A DNA stretch of 49,047 nucleotides from Gemmatimonadota bacterium (GTDB lineage Bacteria > Gemmatimonadota > Gemmatimonadetes > Longimicrobiales > Gaopeijiaceae): NCBI GenBank assembly GCA_009692105.1, contig SHZS01000007.1:1-49047 (forward strand), written 5' to 3'. Shown one piece after another: positions 25,144 through 34,431 of the stretch. The notes under the pieces are model-generated. The model saw nothing but the letters and a program-made list of their open reading frames with translations. It was not told where the DNA came from and did no database searches. Within the stretch, counting starts at the first letter, position 1. Each line of letters opens with the position of its first letter. Both the position numbers and the translations under genes were made by a program.

Positions 25144-26121
25144 ATGGGTTCGCTCCGCTCCTTTATGGACCGCCATTACCGCCACTTCAACGCCCGTGAG
25201 ACTGTCGCGGCGGCGCGCGCCTTCGAGGAGCACATGGACGCCGGCGGGAAGATGCTCGTGTCGCTGGCCGGAGCGATGTCGACGGGGGAGCTGGGGATCA
25301 TCCTCGCCCGTATGATCCGGGCCGGCAAAGTGCACGCGATCTCCTGCACGGGAGCGAACCTCGAGGAGGACGTCTTCAACCTCCTCGGACATGATGAATA
25401 CGAGGTTATCCAGGACTGGCGGGCGCTTTCTGCGGAAGACGAGACCGAGCTCTACCGAAGGGGCATGAATCGGGTCACCGATACTTGCATCCCCGAGGAT
25501 ATCATGCGCCATCTCGAGGCGCGGCTCATCGAGCGGTGGGGGGACGCCTGCGAGAGCGGTGTGCGGAAGTTCCCCTCCGAGTTTCTCGTCGACGTTCTCC
25601 GCCGCGGTGAGCTTGAGGAGCACTACCAAGCCGACCCCTCGGAGTCCTGGCTTCTGGCCGCGATGGAGAAGGGGCTCCCCGTCTATTCGCCGGGGTGGGA
25701 GGACTCGACCACTGGAAACATGTTTGCCGCCAACGTCCTTCTGGGGAAGGTGCCTCACCACCAATGCGTAAAGACGGGCACGGAGCAATTCGCCAGTCTC
25801 ATCGAGTGGTACCTCGCGAACAACGGAGCGGACACGGGCAGTCGATCCGTGGGTTTCTTCCAGATCGGTGGAGGGATCGCGGGGGACTTTGCGATCTGCG
25901 CCGTCCCGTCGATCATCCAGGATATGCAGCGGGAGATCCCGTTCTGGGGATACTTCTGCCAGATCTCAGACGCAGACGTATCGTACGGGGGCTATTCGGG
26001 CGCAGTCCCCAACGAGAAGATCACTTGGGGGAAGCTCGACGCGAACACCCCCAGATTCGTGATCAAGTCCGATGCCACGATCGTGGCACCCCTCATCTTC
26101 GGCTATTTGCTCGGGGACTAG
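25144..26121 (+). CDS. Deoxyhypusine-synthase-like protein
   Basis: 325 residues. Homologue of deoxyhypusine synthase: SLAGAMSTGELGIILARMI, ISCTGANLEEDVFNLL, NRVTDTCIPEDIM, PSESWLLAAM, PVYSPGWEDSTTGN, FFQIGGGIAGDF and the substrate-Lys motif EKITWGKLD are present, so the spermidine/NAD chemistry seems possible. Bacteria lack eIF5A, the usual substrate; some bacterial relatives make homospermidine or act in polyamine metabolism. The true reaction here is unknown. Weak Shine-Dalgarno. Cytoplasmic. Confidence 0.88.
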   Translation: MGSLRSFMDRHYRHFNARETVAAARAFEEHMDAGGKMLVSLAGAMSTGELGIILARMIRAGKVHAISCTGANLEEDVFNLLGHDEYEVIQDWRALSAEDETELYRRGMNRVTDTCIPEDIMRHLEARLIERWGDACESGVRKFPSEFLVDVLRRGELEEHYQADPSESWLLAAMEKGLPVYSPGWEDSTTGNMFAANVLLGKVPHHQCVKTGTEQFASLIEWYLANNGADTGSRSVGFFQIGGGIAGDFAICAVPSIIQDMQREIPFWGYFCQISDADVSYGGYSGAVPNEKITWGKLDANTPRFVIKSDATIVAPLIFGYLLGD

Positions 26122-26137
26122 TCGTCCCTGCGGAGCA

Positions 26138-26545
26138 TCAGCCCCCCGACCCCACCGTCACACTCCCGTTCATCCCGGGATGCAGCGTGCACTCGTAGTT
26201 GTAGGTGCCCGCAGTGGCTGGCATCGTGACCTGATGCGTACCGCTGCTCCTGGTAGCCGAGTCCTGGAGAGCCGTGGTATTGCTGCCCGTCCAGGTGACG
26301 TTGTGCCCCCGCCCGCCCCACGTCCAGGTGACCGTTGCTCCCGGTGTCACGCGGATGGCGGAAGGGCTGAAGGAGTTGTTCTGGACCGAAACCGAGGTGG
26401 TGGCTACTGGATTGCCGCCGCCCCCGCCGCCCCCGTTGCCGTTCCCATTGCTGGTCGGGGAGTCGCTTCCTCCACAGCCGACTACCGCAGCCGCCACCAG
26501 AGCCATGCAGAGGTGCTTCGCCCTGCTTGGACAAGAGTGAATCAT
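26138..26545 (-). CDS. Cupredoxin (plastocyanin-like) lipoprotein
   Basis: 135 residues from an ATG with AAGGAGA. Lipoprotein signal ending VVGC (Cys24), then an Asn/Gly-rich linker and a single cupredoxin domain. Type 1 copper ligands are all visible: His in GRGHNVTW, then Cys, His and Met in YECTLHPGM. Probably an extracytoplasmic electron carrier anchored to the membrane. Converges on the deoxyhypusine-synthase-like gene with a 16-nt gap. Confidence 0.92.
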   Translation of the reverse strand: MIHSCPSRAKHLCMALVAAAVVGCGGSDSPTSNGNGNGGGGGGGNPVATTSVSVQNNSFSPSAIRVTPGATVTWTWGGRGHNVTWTGSNTTALQDSATRSSGTHQVTMPATAGTYNYECTLHPGMNGSVTVGSGG

Positions 26546-26770
26546 GCGGGTCTCCTTTCCTTTCCCAGAGGGGCCTCATATCCGTGTGAGACTACAAAAG
26601 AGGGGTACCGAGCCCCGGTCGACAGGGGTATTCTGCTGTCGGGCCGAGCGGTTGGCCGCCGGCGCGGGGTGCTCGTCGGAGAGGTGGTATGACTCTGGCT
26701 CCCCAGCGGCGCCGCGCTCGACCCCATTTCTAGATAGGTCTCCCGACCCCCCTCCCCCTGGCCACCGCAA

Positions 26771-27013
26771 CTCTATCACTGGGGGACCCACGGGGGCGCG
26801 GAGGTCCCGTTCGTGCTCGAACGGAACGGTCGGTTCCTTCCCGTAGGCGTCTCACTCGCGGAACGGCCGCTCGCCAGAGAAGGCCGAGCACTCGGGGCGT
26901 TTCTGGAGAAGATGGGGCCCGCGGCCCCGGGGGCGGTGCTCCTACACGTTGGGCCCGAGACGACGCGGCTCGCCCCGGGAATCTGGGCCGTGCCCTGGTG
27001 GCGCGTACTTTGA
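26771..27013 (+). pseudogene. Remnant: C-terminal end of a DUF4143 ATPase
   Basis: About 80 residues in an open frame, without a plausible start. LYHWGTHGGAEVPFVLERNG, then RFLPVGVSLAERP, LGAFLEK and GIWAVPWWRVL track the C-terminal nuclease-like domain of AAA-family DUF4143 proteins, where one expects W-R-T-x-x-GxEVDFV and LPIEVK. The AAA part is absent, an in-frame stop lies at 26735, and the acidic and Lys residues of the motif are lost (EVPFV, PVGVS). A decayed remnant. Confidence 0.6.
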
Positions 27014-27087
27014 CGGTCCCCCGGAAGGGCCCGCAGGTAGTATCTCAGGCGCGGGTCCGCTATACATTACGCTAACGCCGAGCCAAA

Positions 27088-27145
27088 CGAGCTCAGGGTG
27101 ATTTGAAGCGTATTGCGACCCGGGAAACCGAACCGCTAAAAAGCT
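27088..27145 (+). promoter_or_regulatory. SAM-II-like riboswitch aptamer
   Basis: Upstream of metH. The sequence contains GGGTGATTTGAAGCGTATTG, then ACCC and later CCGCTAAAAAGC. This order (stem, TGATTT, CGTATTGC loop, closing stem, GCTAAA) matches the SAM-II consensus. GGGT (27096-27099) pairs with ACCC (27118-27121), and AGCG (27107-27110) can pair with CGCT (27134-27137) in a pseudoknot. The first pseudoknot helix is weaker. Controls methionine genes in response to S-adenosylmethionine. Judged by eye; no covariance search was made. Confidence 0.78.
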
Positions 27146-27148
27146 ACT

Positions 27149-27186
27149 CCCCTCCGCCCGTTCCTGGTGGCGAGGGGCTCTTGTTT
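27149..27186 (+). terminator. Intrinsic terminator after the aptamer
   Basis: CCCCTCCGCC (27149-27158) pairs with GGCGAGGGG (27169-27177) with one bulge, followed by CTCTTGTTT. It lies directly after the aptamer and before metH, so it is probably the expression platform (transcription off when S-adenosylmethionine is bound). Confidence 0.6.
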
Positions 27187-27264
27187 GCCCCCCGTGCTCA
27201 AGCACCGCCACCCGGATCGCGTGCGTCGAGGCGATAGCCTCCGTCCCAGAGGGAAGGTGCTCCT

Positions 27265-30200
27265 ATGACCACATCCGACTACTCCGACCCGGTTTCTCGC
27301 GCGGTCGAGGACCTTCCGCGAGAACAAACACGGACGGCGTCCCGCTCGATCGAGGCCGTTGCGGGCGAGCGTATTCTCGTGCTCGACGGGGCCATGGGTA
27401 CGCTTATCCAGGAGCTCCGGCTGGACGAGGACGCCTATCGCGGAGAGCTCTTCAAAGACCACCCGAAGCGGCTCCAGGGGAACCACGACGTCCTGGTCCT
27501 TACCCAGCCCGATATCATCGAGCGACTACACCGGCGGTACTTCGAGGCGGGGGCGGATATCGTCGAGACCAACACCTTCAGCTCCACCCGGATCGGACAG
27601 GTAGAATACGGCCTCGGAGACGTGGTCGAAGCTATGAATCGTGAGGCCGCTCGGGTCGCTCGGAGGGCTGCCGATGCCATCGAGGCCGAGCACCCCGGCC
27701 GGCCGCGTTTCGTGTGTGGGGTCCTCGGACCGACGAACCGCACGGCCTCGATCTCCCCCCGTGTCCATGATCCGGCCTTCCGCGACGTCACCTTCCAAGA
27801 TCTGGTCGTGGTCTACGCGGAGGCCGTGCGTGGTCTGGTGGAGGGCGGATCCGACCTCCTCATGGTGGAGACAGTCTTCGACACCCTGAACGCCAAGGCG
27901 GCGATCTTCGCCATCCAACAGGTCTTCGAAGAGATCGGGAGGACGCTGCCCCTCATGATCTCGGGCACGATCACGGATCTCGCGGGCCGTACCCTCTCCG
28001 GTCAGACGCCCGAGGCGTTCCTGAACTCCGTGCGGCATGCACGCCCATTTTCGGTGGGTCTAAACTGCGCCCTGGGTGCGCGCCAACTTGCGCCCTATCT
28101 GGAGGAGCTCGCTCGCGCGGCCGAGATGCGGACCAGCTGTCACCCGAACGCGGGGCTCCCGAACGAGCTCGGGGGATACGACCAGACCCCGGGGGAGATG
28201 GCGTCGCTGATGGGGGCCTTCGCCGAGCGAGGGCTCCTGAACGTCGTGGGCGGATGCTGCGGCACGACTCCTGAGCACATCGCTGCGGTCGTCGAGGCAG
28301 TGTCGGTGCACCCGCCGCGGAGAATCCCGACGCTTCCTCCGCTCTGCCGGCTCTCCGGCCTCGAGCCGATGAACCTGGGACGGCAGCTCAACTTCGTGAA
28401 TGTGGGGGAGCGGACGAACGTCACGGGCTCGAAGCGCTTCTGTACCTACATCAAGGAGAATAGGTACGACGAGGCGCTCGAGGTGGCGCGCGGGCAGGTC
28501 GAGGGAGGCGCCCAGATCCTGGACGTGAACATGGACGAGGGACTCCTCGACTCGAAGGAGGCGATGGTCCATTTCCTTCGGCTGATCGCCTCCGAGCCGG
28601 ACATTTCACGAGTGCCGGTAATGGTAGACTCCTCCCGTTGGGAAGTCATCGAGGCCGGGCTGCAATGCCTCCAGGGGAAGGGGATCGTGAACTCCATCTC
28701 GCTCAAGGACGGGGAGCAAACGTTTCGAGAGCGAGCCCGGACGATCCTGCGCTACGGAGCGGCCGTCGTCGTCATGGCCTTCGATGAGAAGGGCCAGGCG
28801 GACACGCTCGAACGGAAGGTCGAGGTCTGCACGCGTGCCTACCGTGTCCTGACCGAAGAAATCGGCTTCGGGCCGCAGGACATCATCCTCGACGCGAACG
28901 TGTTCGCTGTCGCGACCGGGATCCCCGAGCACGATGGGTATGCCGAGGCGTTCATCGGGGCCGTGAAGGAGATCAAGGCCACGCTCCCCCACGCCCTAAC
29001 GAGTGGGGGCATCTCGAACCTCTCGTTCTCCTTCCGGGGGAACCCGGTGCTGCGCGAGGCCATGCACACGATCTTCCTCTATCATGCGATCCGCGCGGGG
29101 CTCGACATGGGGATCGTGAACGCGGGCGCGCTCCCTGTCTACGACGAGGTGCCGGCGGAGCTGAGGGACGCGGTCCAGGACGTTCTCTTCCACAGGCGCC
29201 CCGACGCTACGGAGCGGCTCACCGTCCTCGCCGGACGGCACCGGGGAGAGGGGACTCAGCGGGAGGAGGATCTCTCCTGGAGGGAGGGCACCCCGGAGGA
29301 GCGGCTCGTGCATTCGCTTGTGAAGGGGATCGACCGCTGGATCGAGGAGGACACCGAGCAGGCAAGGAAGGGGGCGAAGCGGTCGCTCGAGGTGATCGAA
29401 GGGCCCCTCATGAAGGGGATGAACGTCGTAGGCGATCTCTTCGGCGCGGGAAAGATGTTCCTCCCGCAAGTCGTGAAGAGCGCGCGCGTGATGAAGAAGG
29501 CAGTGGCCCATCTCCTTCCGTTCATGGAAGCGGAAACCCTCGAGGGGGAATCCGTGTCCAGCAAGGGGAAGGTGCTCCTCGCCACCGTGAAGGGGGATGT
29601 CCACGACATCGGGAAGAACATCGTGGGCGTCGTCCTGCAGTGTAACGGCTACGAGGTCCTGGACCTCGGGGTGATGGTGTCCTCCGAGAGGATTCTGGAG
29701 ACGGCCCGGACCGAGGGTGTGGACATCATCGGGCTCTCGGGGCTCATCACTCCGTCGTTGGATGAGATGGTGCACGTCGCCGGCGAGCTCGACCGGGCTG
29801 GGTTCGAGCTCCCTTTGCTGATCGGGGGTGCCACGACATCGCGCGCGCACACGGCGATCAAAGTGGAGGAGAGGTATCGGGGACCCACGGTCCACGTGCT
29901 GGATGCCTCGCGCGCGGTGGGCGTCGTGTCCAAGCTCCTGAACCCGAGGGAGAAGCCCGGATACCTGGCCCGCACGCGGGAGGAGTACGCCGAGCTGAGG
30001 GAGCGGCACCGAGGGCGGAGAGATCGCTCGCCCCTCCTGCCCGTGGCCGAGGCGCGCGCCAATCGGTTTCCGATCGACTGGAGCCGGCACACGCCTCGGG
30101 CGCCTGGGACGACCGAGCTCCGTACCTTCCCAGACCATCCGCTCCGCGATCTGGTGCGTTACATCGACTGGACCCCGTTCTTCCAGGCCTGGGAGCTCCG

Positions 30201-31056
30201 GGGAAAGTACCCGGAGATTCTTTCGGACCCGGACCGGGGGGAGGCCGCGACGCGTCTCTTCGAGGATGCTAAGGTGCTCCTCGACGAGATCGTGGAGGGG
30301 AAGCTGGTGCGAGCGGCGGGGGCGGCGCGCATCTGGCCGGCCCAGGCCGTGGGGGACGACATCGAGCTCTACGCCTCCGAGGATCGAGATCGCGTGGTGG
30401 CCCGGATCCACACGCTCCGCCAGCAGTTTACGAAGGAGGGGGAGAGGTCGAACCTGGCGCTCTCGGACTTCGTGGCCCCCAGGGGGAGCGGGCGGCCGGA
30501 CTGGGCCGGGGCGTTCGTGGTGACTGCTGGCCTGGGGTTGGACGAGCTCGCCGCACGGTTCCGAACGCAGCACGACGACTACCGCGCGATTCTCGCACAG
30601 TCGCTGACGGATCGCCTCGCCGAGGCCTTTGCAGAGTGGCTCCACCAGAAGGTGCGGCAAGAAATCTGGGGATACGACGCCTCTGAGAAGCTCACGAATG
30701 ACGAGCTGATCCTCGAGCGGTACCATGGCATCCGTCCGGCACCGGGGTACCCCGGGTGTCCGGATCACACGGAGAAGGGCACGCTCGCTCGACTCCTCGA
30801 CGCGGAGCGGACCGTGGGCGTGAGTCTGACCGAAAGCTTCGCCATGATCCCGACGGCCGCCGTGGCCGGATGGTACCTCTCCCACCCCGACGCGTTCTAC
30901 TTCGGGATTGGTCGGCTGGGGCGGGATCAGGTGGAGGACTACGCGCGGCGGAAGGGGTGGTCGATCGAGGAGGCCGAGCGCTGGCTCAGGCCAAACCTCG
31001 GGTACGAGACCGACGAAGACACGAGCCGCTCGGAGCAGAGAGGGAGGAGCGCGTGA
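27265..31056 (+). CDS. metH: Cobalamin-dependent methionine synthase
   Basis: 1263 residues, full length. Moves the methyl of methyltetrahydrofolate to homocysteine through methylcobalamin. Four parts in order: homocysteine domain ([10 protein letters not shown] near 33; zinc Cys in GLNCALGA and [10 protein letters not shown]), pterin-binding domain ([14 protein letters not shown] onward), cobalamin domain ([15 protein letters not shown] near 780, with the cobalt-ligand His), and the AdoMet reactivation domain (C-terminal 330 residues). Led by the SAM-II-like element and terminator. Its stop overlaps the next gene (GTGA). Confidence 0.97.
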   Translation: MTTSDYSDPVSRAVEDLPREQTRTASRSIEAVAGERILVLDGAMGTLIQELRLDEDAYRGELFKDHPKRLQGNHDVLVLTQPDIIERLHRRYFEAGADIVETNTFSSTRIGQVEYGLGDVVEAMNREAARVARRAADAIEAEHPGRPRFVCGVLGPTNRTASISPRVHDPAFRDVTFQDLVVVYAEAVRGLVEGGSDLLMVETVFDTLNAKAAIFAIQQVFEEIGRTLPLMISGTITDLAGRTLSGQTPEAFLNSVRHARPFSVGLNCALGARQLAPYLEELARAAEMRTSCHPNAGLPNELGGYDQTPGEMASLMGAFAERGLLNVVGGCCGTTPEHIAAVVEAVSVHPPRRIPTLPPLCRLSGLEPMNLGRQLNFVNVGERTNVTGSKRFCTYIKENRYDEALEVARGQVEGGAQILDVNMDEGLLDSKEAMVHFLRLIASEPDISRVPVMVDSSRWEVIEAGLQCLQGKGIVNSISLKDGEQTFRERARTILRYGAAVVVMAFDEKGQADTLERKVEVCTRAYRVLTEEIGFGPQDIILDANVFAVATGIPEHDGYAEAFIGAVKEIKATLPHALTSGGISNLSFSFRGNPVLREAMHTIFLYHAIRAGLDMGIVNAGALPVYDEVPAELRDAVQDVLFHRRPDATERLTVLAGRHRGEGTQREEDLSWREGTPEERLVHSLVKGIDRWIEEDTEQARKGAKRSLEVIEGPLMKGMNVVGDLFGAGKMFLPQVVKSARVMKKAVAHLLPFMEAETLEGESVSSKGKVLLATVKGDVHDIGKNIVGVVLQCNGYEVLDLGVMVSSERILETARTEGVDIIGLSGLITPSLDEMVHVAGELDRAGFELPLLIGGATTSRAHTAIKVEERYRGPTVHVLDASRAVGVVSKLLNPREKPGYLARTREEYAELRERHRGRRDRSPLLPVAEARANRFPIDWSRHTPRAPGTTELRTFPDHPLRDLVRYIDWTPFFQAWELRGKYPEILSDPDRGEAATRLFEDAKVLLDEIVEGKLVRAAGAARIWPAQAVGDDIELYASEDRDRVVARIHTLRQQFTKEGERSNLALSDFVAPRGSGRPDWAGAFVVTAGLGLDELAARFRTQHDDYRAILAQSLTDRLAEAFAEWLHQKVRQEIWGYDASEKLTNDELILERYHGIRPAPGYPGCPDHTEKGTLARLLDAERTVGVSLTESFAMIPTAAVAGWYLSHPDAFYFGIGRLGRDQVEDYARRKGWSIEEAERWLRPNLGYETDEDTSRSEQRGRSA

Positions 31057-32984
31057 AGGAGCTCAAAGCGATGATCGAGGACGGGGAGGCGCACGTCCTC
31101 GACGGTGCGATGGGGACGCTCCTCTACGACCGGGGCGTGTTCGTGAACGTGTGCTATGACGAGCTGAGCCTGACCAGGCCCGGGCTCGTGGAAGAGATCC
31201 ATAGGGAGTACGTGGCCGCCGGGGCCGAGATCCTGGAGACCAACACGTTCGGCGCCAATCCGGTGAAGCTGTCGGGCTTCGGGCTCGAAGAGAAGACGGA
31301 GGAGATCAACCGGGCGGCCGCGGAGTTGGCTCGCCGGGCCGCTGGATCACGGGCGAGGGTCGTGGGCGCGATCGGTCCGCTGGGGATCCGGATCGAGCCG
31401 TGGGGTCCGACCTCCGAAGACGAGGCAGGGGGCTATTTCCGGCGTCAAGCCGCGGGTCTGTTGACGGGGGGCGTGGACGGATTCCTCCTCGAGACCTTCT
31501 CCGACGTGAACGAGATGCGGCAGGCGATTGGCGCGGTCCGCTCGGTCAGCGATCGGCCAATTTTTGCGCAGATCACGATCGACGAAGGGGGTGCAACCTC
31601 CTACGGCACGGACGTGGAAGATGCGGCGCGGTCGCTCGATGAATGGGGTGCCGATGTGATCGGTGTAAACTGCTCGGTGGGTCCAGCGGAGATCCTGGAC
31701 GCCATGGAGCGGATCGGCCGCGTGACGGAGCGTCCACTCATCGCGCAGCCCAATGCCGGCCTTCCCCGGCTCGTGGGCGATCGGAAGATCTACCTGGCGA
31801 GCCCCGGATACATGGCTCGGTACGCGGTCCGTATGGTGGAGGCCGGCGTGCGCTTCGTGGGAGGATGTTGCGGTACCACGCCGCAGCACGTCCGCGAGAT
31901 ACGCACGGCTGTGGACGGCCTCGGCGGTCGGGCGACCGTCTCTCGCGTGGCTGTCCAAACGGAGCGGGGGAGCCAGCGGCGGCCATTCGAGGCCCCTCCC
32001 GGGTTCGACGATCGGAGCTCCGGCCCGAGCGGATCCGGAAGGGAAGCTGCTCCTCTCTCCGATCGATCAGGGCTGGGCCGGCGCCTCGCCGCCGGGGAGT
32101 TCGTGGTCTCCGTGGAGCTGCTGCCACCGCGGGGATGGGATCCGTCCGGGCTAGTGAGCGAGGCGAGTCGGGCGTCCGAGGCGGGAGTGGATATCGTCAG
32201 CGTGGTTGACTCTGCGCGGGGGCCCGCGCGGATGGGCGCGATGGCCGCTTCTACCCTCCTGCTCCAGGGCCTCGACGCAGAGGTCCTCGTTCAGTACACC
32301 TGCCGTGACCGCACCATGGCGCGGATGATCTCGGACCTGCTCGGGGCGGCTGCGTCCGGGATCCGGAACGTGTTGGTGGTGAGCGGAGATCCGATCCTCA
32401 CAGGGCCGTACCCGGACCCGACGGCGCTCTTCGACATCGACTCGATCGGGCTCACGAACGTGATCCACTACCTGAACCGTGGGGTCGATCCGGGAGGGCA
32501 CGCCGTGGTACCTCCCACCCGCTTCGTTGTGGGGGTGGCGCTGCACCCGGGAGCTGCGGACATGGAGCGGGAGCTGAGTCGATATCGCTGGAAGGTGGAG
32601 GCCGGCGCGGACTTTGCCATCACCCAGCCCATATTCGACCCCTCCGACCTGCTCCCTCTCGTTGACGCGACCGCGGCGAGGGCGGTTCCACTGATCGCTG
32701 GGCTGTGGCCGCTCGCGTCGCTCCGGAATGCGGAGTACCTGGCTCAGGAGGTGCCGGGCGTCCGCGTGCCCGCAGAGGTCCTGACCCGGATGGAGCGAGC
32801 GGAGGAGCGAGGGGGTGATGCGGCAGCGGAGGAGGGCGTGAAGATCGTGGAGGAGATCCTCGATCGGATCCTCCCTCACGTGCAGGGGGTGCACGTGAGC
32901 GGTCACGGAGGAGACCTGGAGCTGCAGCTCCGGATTGCCCGTGAGGTACGGGCCAGGAGCCGGGAGCTCGGCCGTGCGCGCTGA
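31053..32984 (+). CDS. Homocysteine S-methyltransferase/methylenetetrahydrofolate reductase fusion
   Basis: 643 residues from a GTG with GGAGG, inside the metH stop; the longer frame upstream lies within metH. N-terminal homocysteine methyltransferase-like domain ([17 protein letters not shown], then GVNCSVGP and [11 protein letters not shown] with zinc Cys). C-terminal MetF-like TIM barrel ([16 protein letters not shown] onward, with VLVVSGDP and FAITQPIFD). Like B. subtilis YitJ. The second domain would reduce methylenetetrahydrofolate to feed MetH; the role of the first, as a MetH-independent methyl acceptor, is open. Confidence 0.92.
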   Translation: MKELKAMIEDGEAHVLDGAMGTLLYDRGVFVNVCYDELSLTRPGLVEEIHREYVAAGAEILETNTFGANPVKLSGFGLEEKTEEINRAAAELARRAAGSRARVVGAIGPLGIRIEPWGPTSEDEAGGYFRRQAAGLLTGGVDGFLLETFSDVNEMRQAIGAVRSVSDRPIFAQITIDEGGATSYGTDVEDAARSLDEWGADVIGVNCSVGPAEILDAMERIGRVTERPLIAQPNAGLPRLVGDRKIYLASPGYMARYAVRMVEAGVRFVGGCCGTTPQHVREIRTAVDGLGGRATVSRVAVQTERGSQRRPFEAPPGFDDRSSGPSGSGREAAPLSDRSGLGRRLAAGEFVVSVELLPPRGWDPSGLVSEASRASEAGVDIVSVVDSARGPARMGAMAASTLLLQGLDAEVLVQYTCRDRTMARMISDLLGAAASGIRNVLVVSGDPILTGPYPDPTALFDIDSIGLTNVIHYLNRGVDPGGHAVVPPTRFVVGVALHPGAADMERELSRYRWKVEAGADFAITQPIFDPSDLLPLVDATAARAVPLIAGLWPLASLRNAEYLAQEVPGVRVPAEVLTRMERAEERGGDAAAEEGVKIVEEILDRILPHVQGVHVSGHGGDLELQLRIAREVRARSRELGRAR

Positions 32985-33882
32985 GCCCCCAAGAGCCCGC
33001 GGCGAGCGCACTCATCCCCCGTCTCCGATCGAGCGACAGAGCCCCTTTCTCGAAGCACTCACGACTCCGGGACCGCTAAGGACCGTCGAGTTGCGGCCAC
33101 CCGCTGCCGGGATCACGAGGGAGCGGTCCGTGGATGCCTGGATCGATCTGAATCGCACGATCCAGGCGCTCCTCCGGCGAGGACGGTTCGTGCTGGTCAC
33201 CGACGACGCCGTCGGCTCACGGGAGGAGGAGAGTCTCCAGCACGTTACGACCAACCTCGGCCAGGGGGCCGACCTCTCCAGGGTGATCCCTTTTCTCACC
33301 CTGAAGCACGGTCTGGACTACTGCTTGCTGTTTGCGAGGCGCGCGGCCTCACACGGCCTTGGAGCGCTCACAATTACGGGAGGAGATCTCGCGGTCGGGC
33401 TTCCCCGCTGCGTTCCCAGATCCCGCACACTCCGAAAGCTGCTGCGCGAGCAAGCCCCCGGGCTGCCGCTCGGCGCGTGGGTCAATCCGCACCGGAAGCC
33501 CGAGGAACAGGTGGAGCTTCTCCTCGATCCCGAGCACGAGGCGGACTACTTCCTGACCCAGGTCGTGTCCCACCATGATCTTTCGGCCGTAGACCGCTTC
33601 CTGAACGAAGCCGCACGACGCGGCCTCACGACTCCCGGCCTCTTTGGGGTCTTCTTCTATCGGAGCGCGAACCCTCACACTCTCGAGAAGCTCGGTCGCT
33701 TCATGCCGGTCCCGAGAGATGCGCTGGAAAAGGAATTCGGAGGGGGTGCGACGCCCGAGGAGGTGTGCGCGCGAACACTCGAGGCGCTGGCCAGACGCGG
33801 TGTCCCAAAGGTTTACGTGAGCAATCTCGCCGTGCGTGGAGCCGACGAACGGCTGCAGGCGATCGAGTCCCTGATACGTTGA
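32974..33882 (+). CDS. Methylenetetrahydrofolate-reductase-like TIM-barrel protein
   Basis: 302 residues from a GTG that overlaps the fusion gene by 11 nt and has GGGAG upstream. RTVELRPPAAGITRERS, LVTDDAVGSREEES, LTITGGDLAVGLPRC, WVNPHRKPEEQVELL, DYFLTQVVSHHDL and GVFFYRSANPHTLE show a MetF-related barrel, shorter than classic MetF and recalling the mycobacterial-type MTHFR. The operon position supports folate reduction. With the MetF domain of the previous gene this gives two MTHFR-like barrels in a row. Flavin dependence is not clear. Confidence 0.75.
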   Translation: MRAEPPRARGERTHPPSPIERQSPFLEALTTPGPLRTVELRPPAAGITRERSVDAWIDLNRTIQALLRRGRFVLVTDDAVGSREEESLQHVTTNLGQGADLSRVIPFLTLKHGLDYCLLFARRAASHGLGALTITGGDLAVGLPRCVPRSRTLRKLLREQAPGLPLGAWVNPHRKPEEQVELLLDPEHEADYFLTQVVSHHDLSAVDRFLNEAARRGLTTPGLFGVFFYRSANPHTLEKLGRFMPVPRDALEKEFGGGATPEEVCARTLEALARRGVPKVYVSNLAVRGADERLQAIESLIR

Positions 33883-33957
33883 CAAGGCGACGGAAGCTCG
33901 CTTAACCTCCGGCCGCCTGCCTCATCCACCATGAAGATCAGAGAGAGCGGCATCGAA

Positions 33958-34413
33958 ATGAGACTTGCCACGGGGTTCTTTTGGGGTGGGGTAATTGCGG
34001 TCGCGGGCTGTTCGGCGGCGCCTGCGGCAGCTCCGGCCCCTGCGGCGGCTCCGGTCGCGGCGGCGGCTGGGAACGCGGGTGCGGCGACGATCTGGAGCGG
34101 TGTCTACACGACCGCACAGGCGAACCGTGGAGAGCAGATCGCGCAGGCCAGTTGCTTCACCTGCCATGGACCCCGCGACTGGGCTACCCCGCGTATGATC
34201 CCCTCCTGGTCGGGACGGCCGGTGCGTGACCTCTATCAGATGATTCGGACAACGATGCCCGAAGACTCGCCGGGCAGCCTCTCTGAGCAGGAATATGCGG
34301 ACGTCCTCTCGTATATCCTTGAGTTGAACGGAGCGCCTGCGGGCACCACCGTCCTTCCGGCCGACGACGCTGGGTTGACTCGGATCCAGGTGACGCCCCG
34401 CCCTACGCCCTGA
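33958..34413 (+). CDS. Lipoprotein-anchored c-type cytochrome
   Basis: 151 residues from the second of two in-frame ATGs (33931 is the other). Signal ending AVAGC (lipobox Cys), then an Ala/Pro linker, heme-binding CFTCHGPRDW, and a probable axial Met in TTMPEDSPGSL. Class I mono-heme cytochrome; likely an extracytoplasmic electron carrier. Follows the one-carbon operon by 75 nt and converges on nadB with an 18-nt gap. Confidence 0.88.
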   Translation: MRLATGFFWGGVIAVAGCSAAPAAAPAPAAAPVAAAAGNAGAATIWSGVYTTAQANRGEQIAQASCFTCHGPRDWATPRMIPSWSGRPVRDLYQMIRTTMPEDSPGSLSEQEYADVLSYILELNGAPAGTTVLPADDAGLTRIQVTPRPTP

Positions 34414-34431
34414 CGTCGCTTATTTTTGCTG

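Noticed and set aside
27001-27070. Promoter for metH at TATACAT (27061)
   Set aside because: The -10 is good but no -35 hexamer is found at 16-18 nt, so it is not listed as a feature.
28996-30885. Long minus-strand open frame opposite metH
   Set aside because: It mirrors the codon pattern of metH, is rich in Arg/His/Pro, has no recognisable domain, and metH itself is unambiguous.
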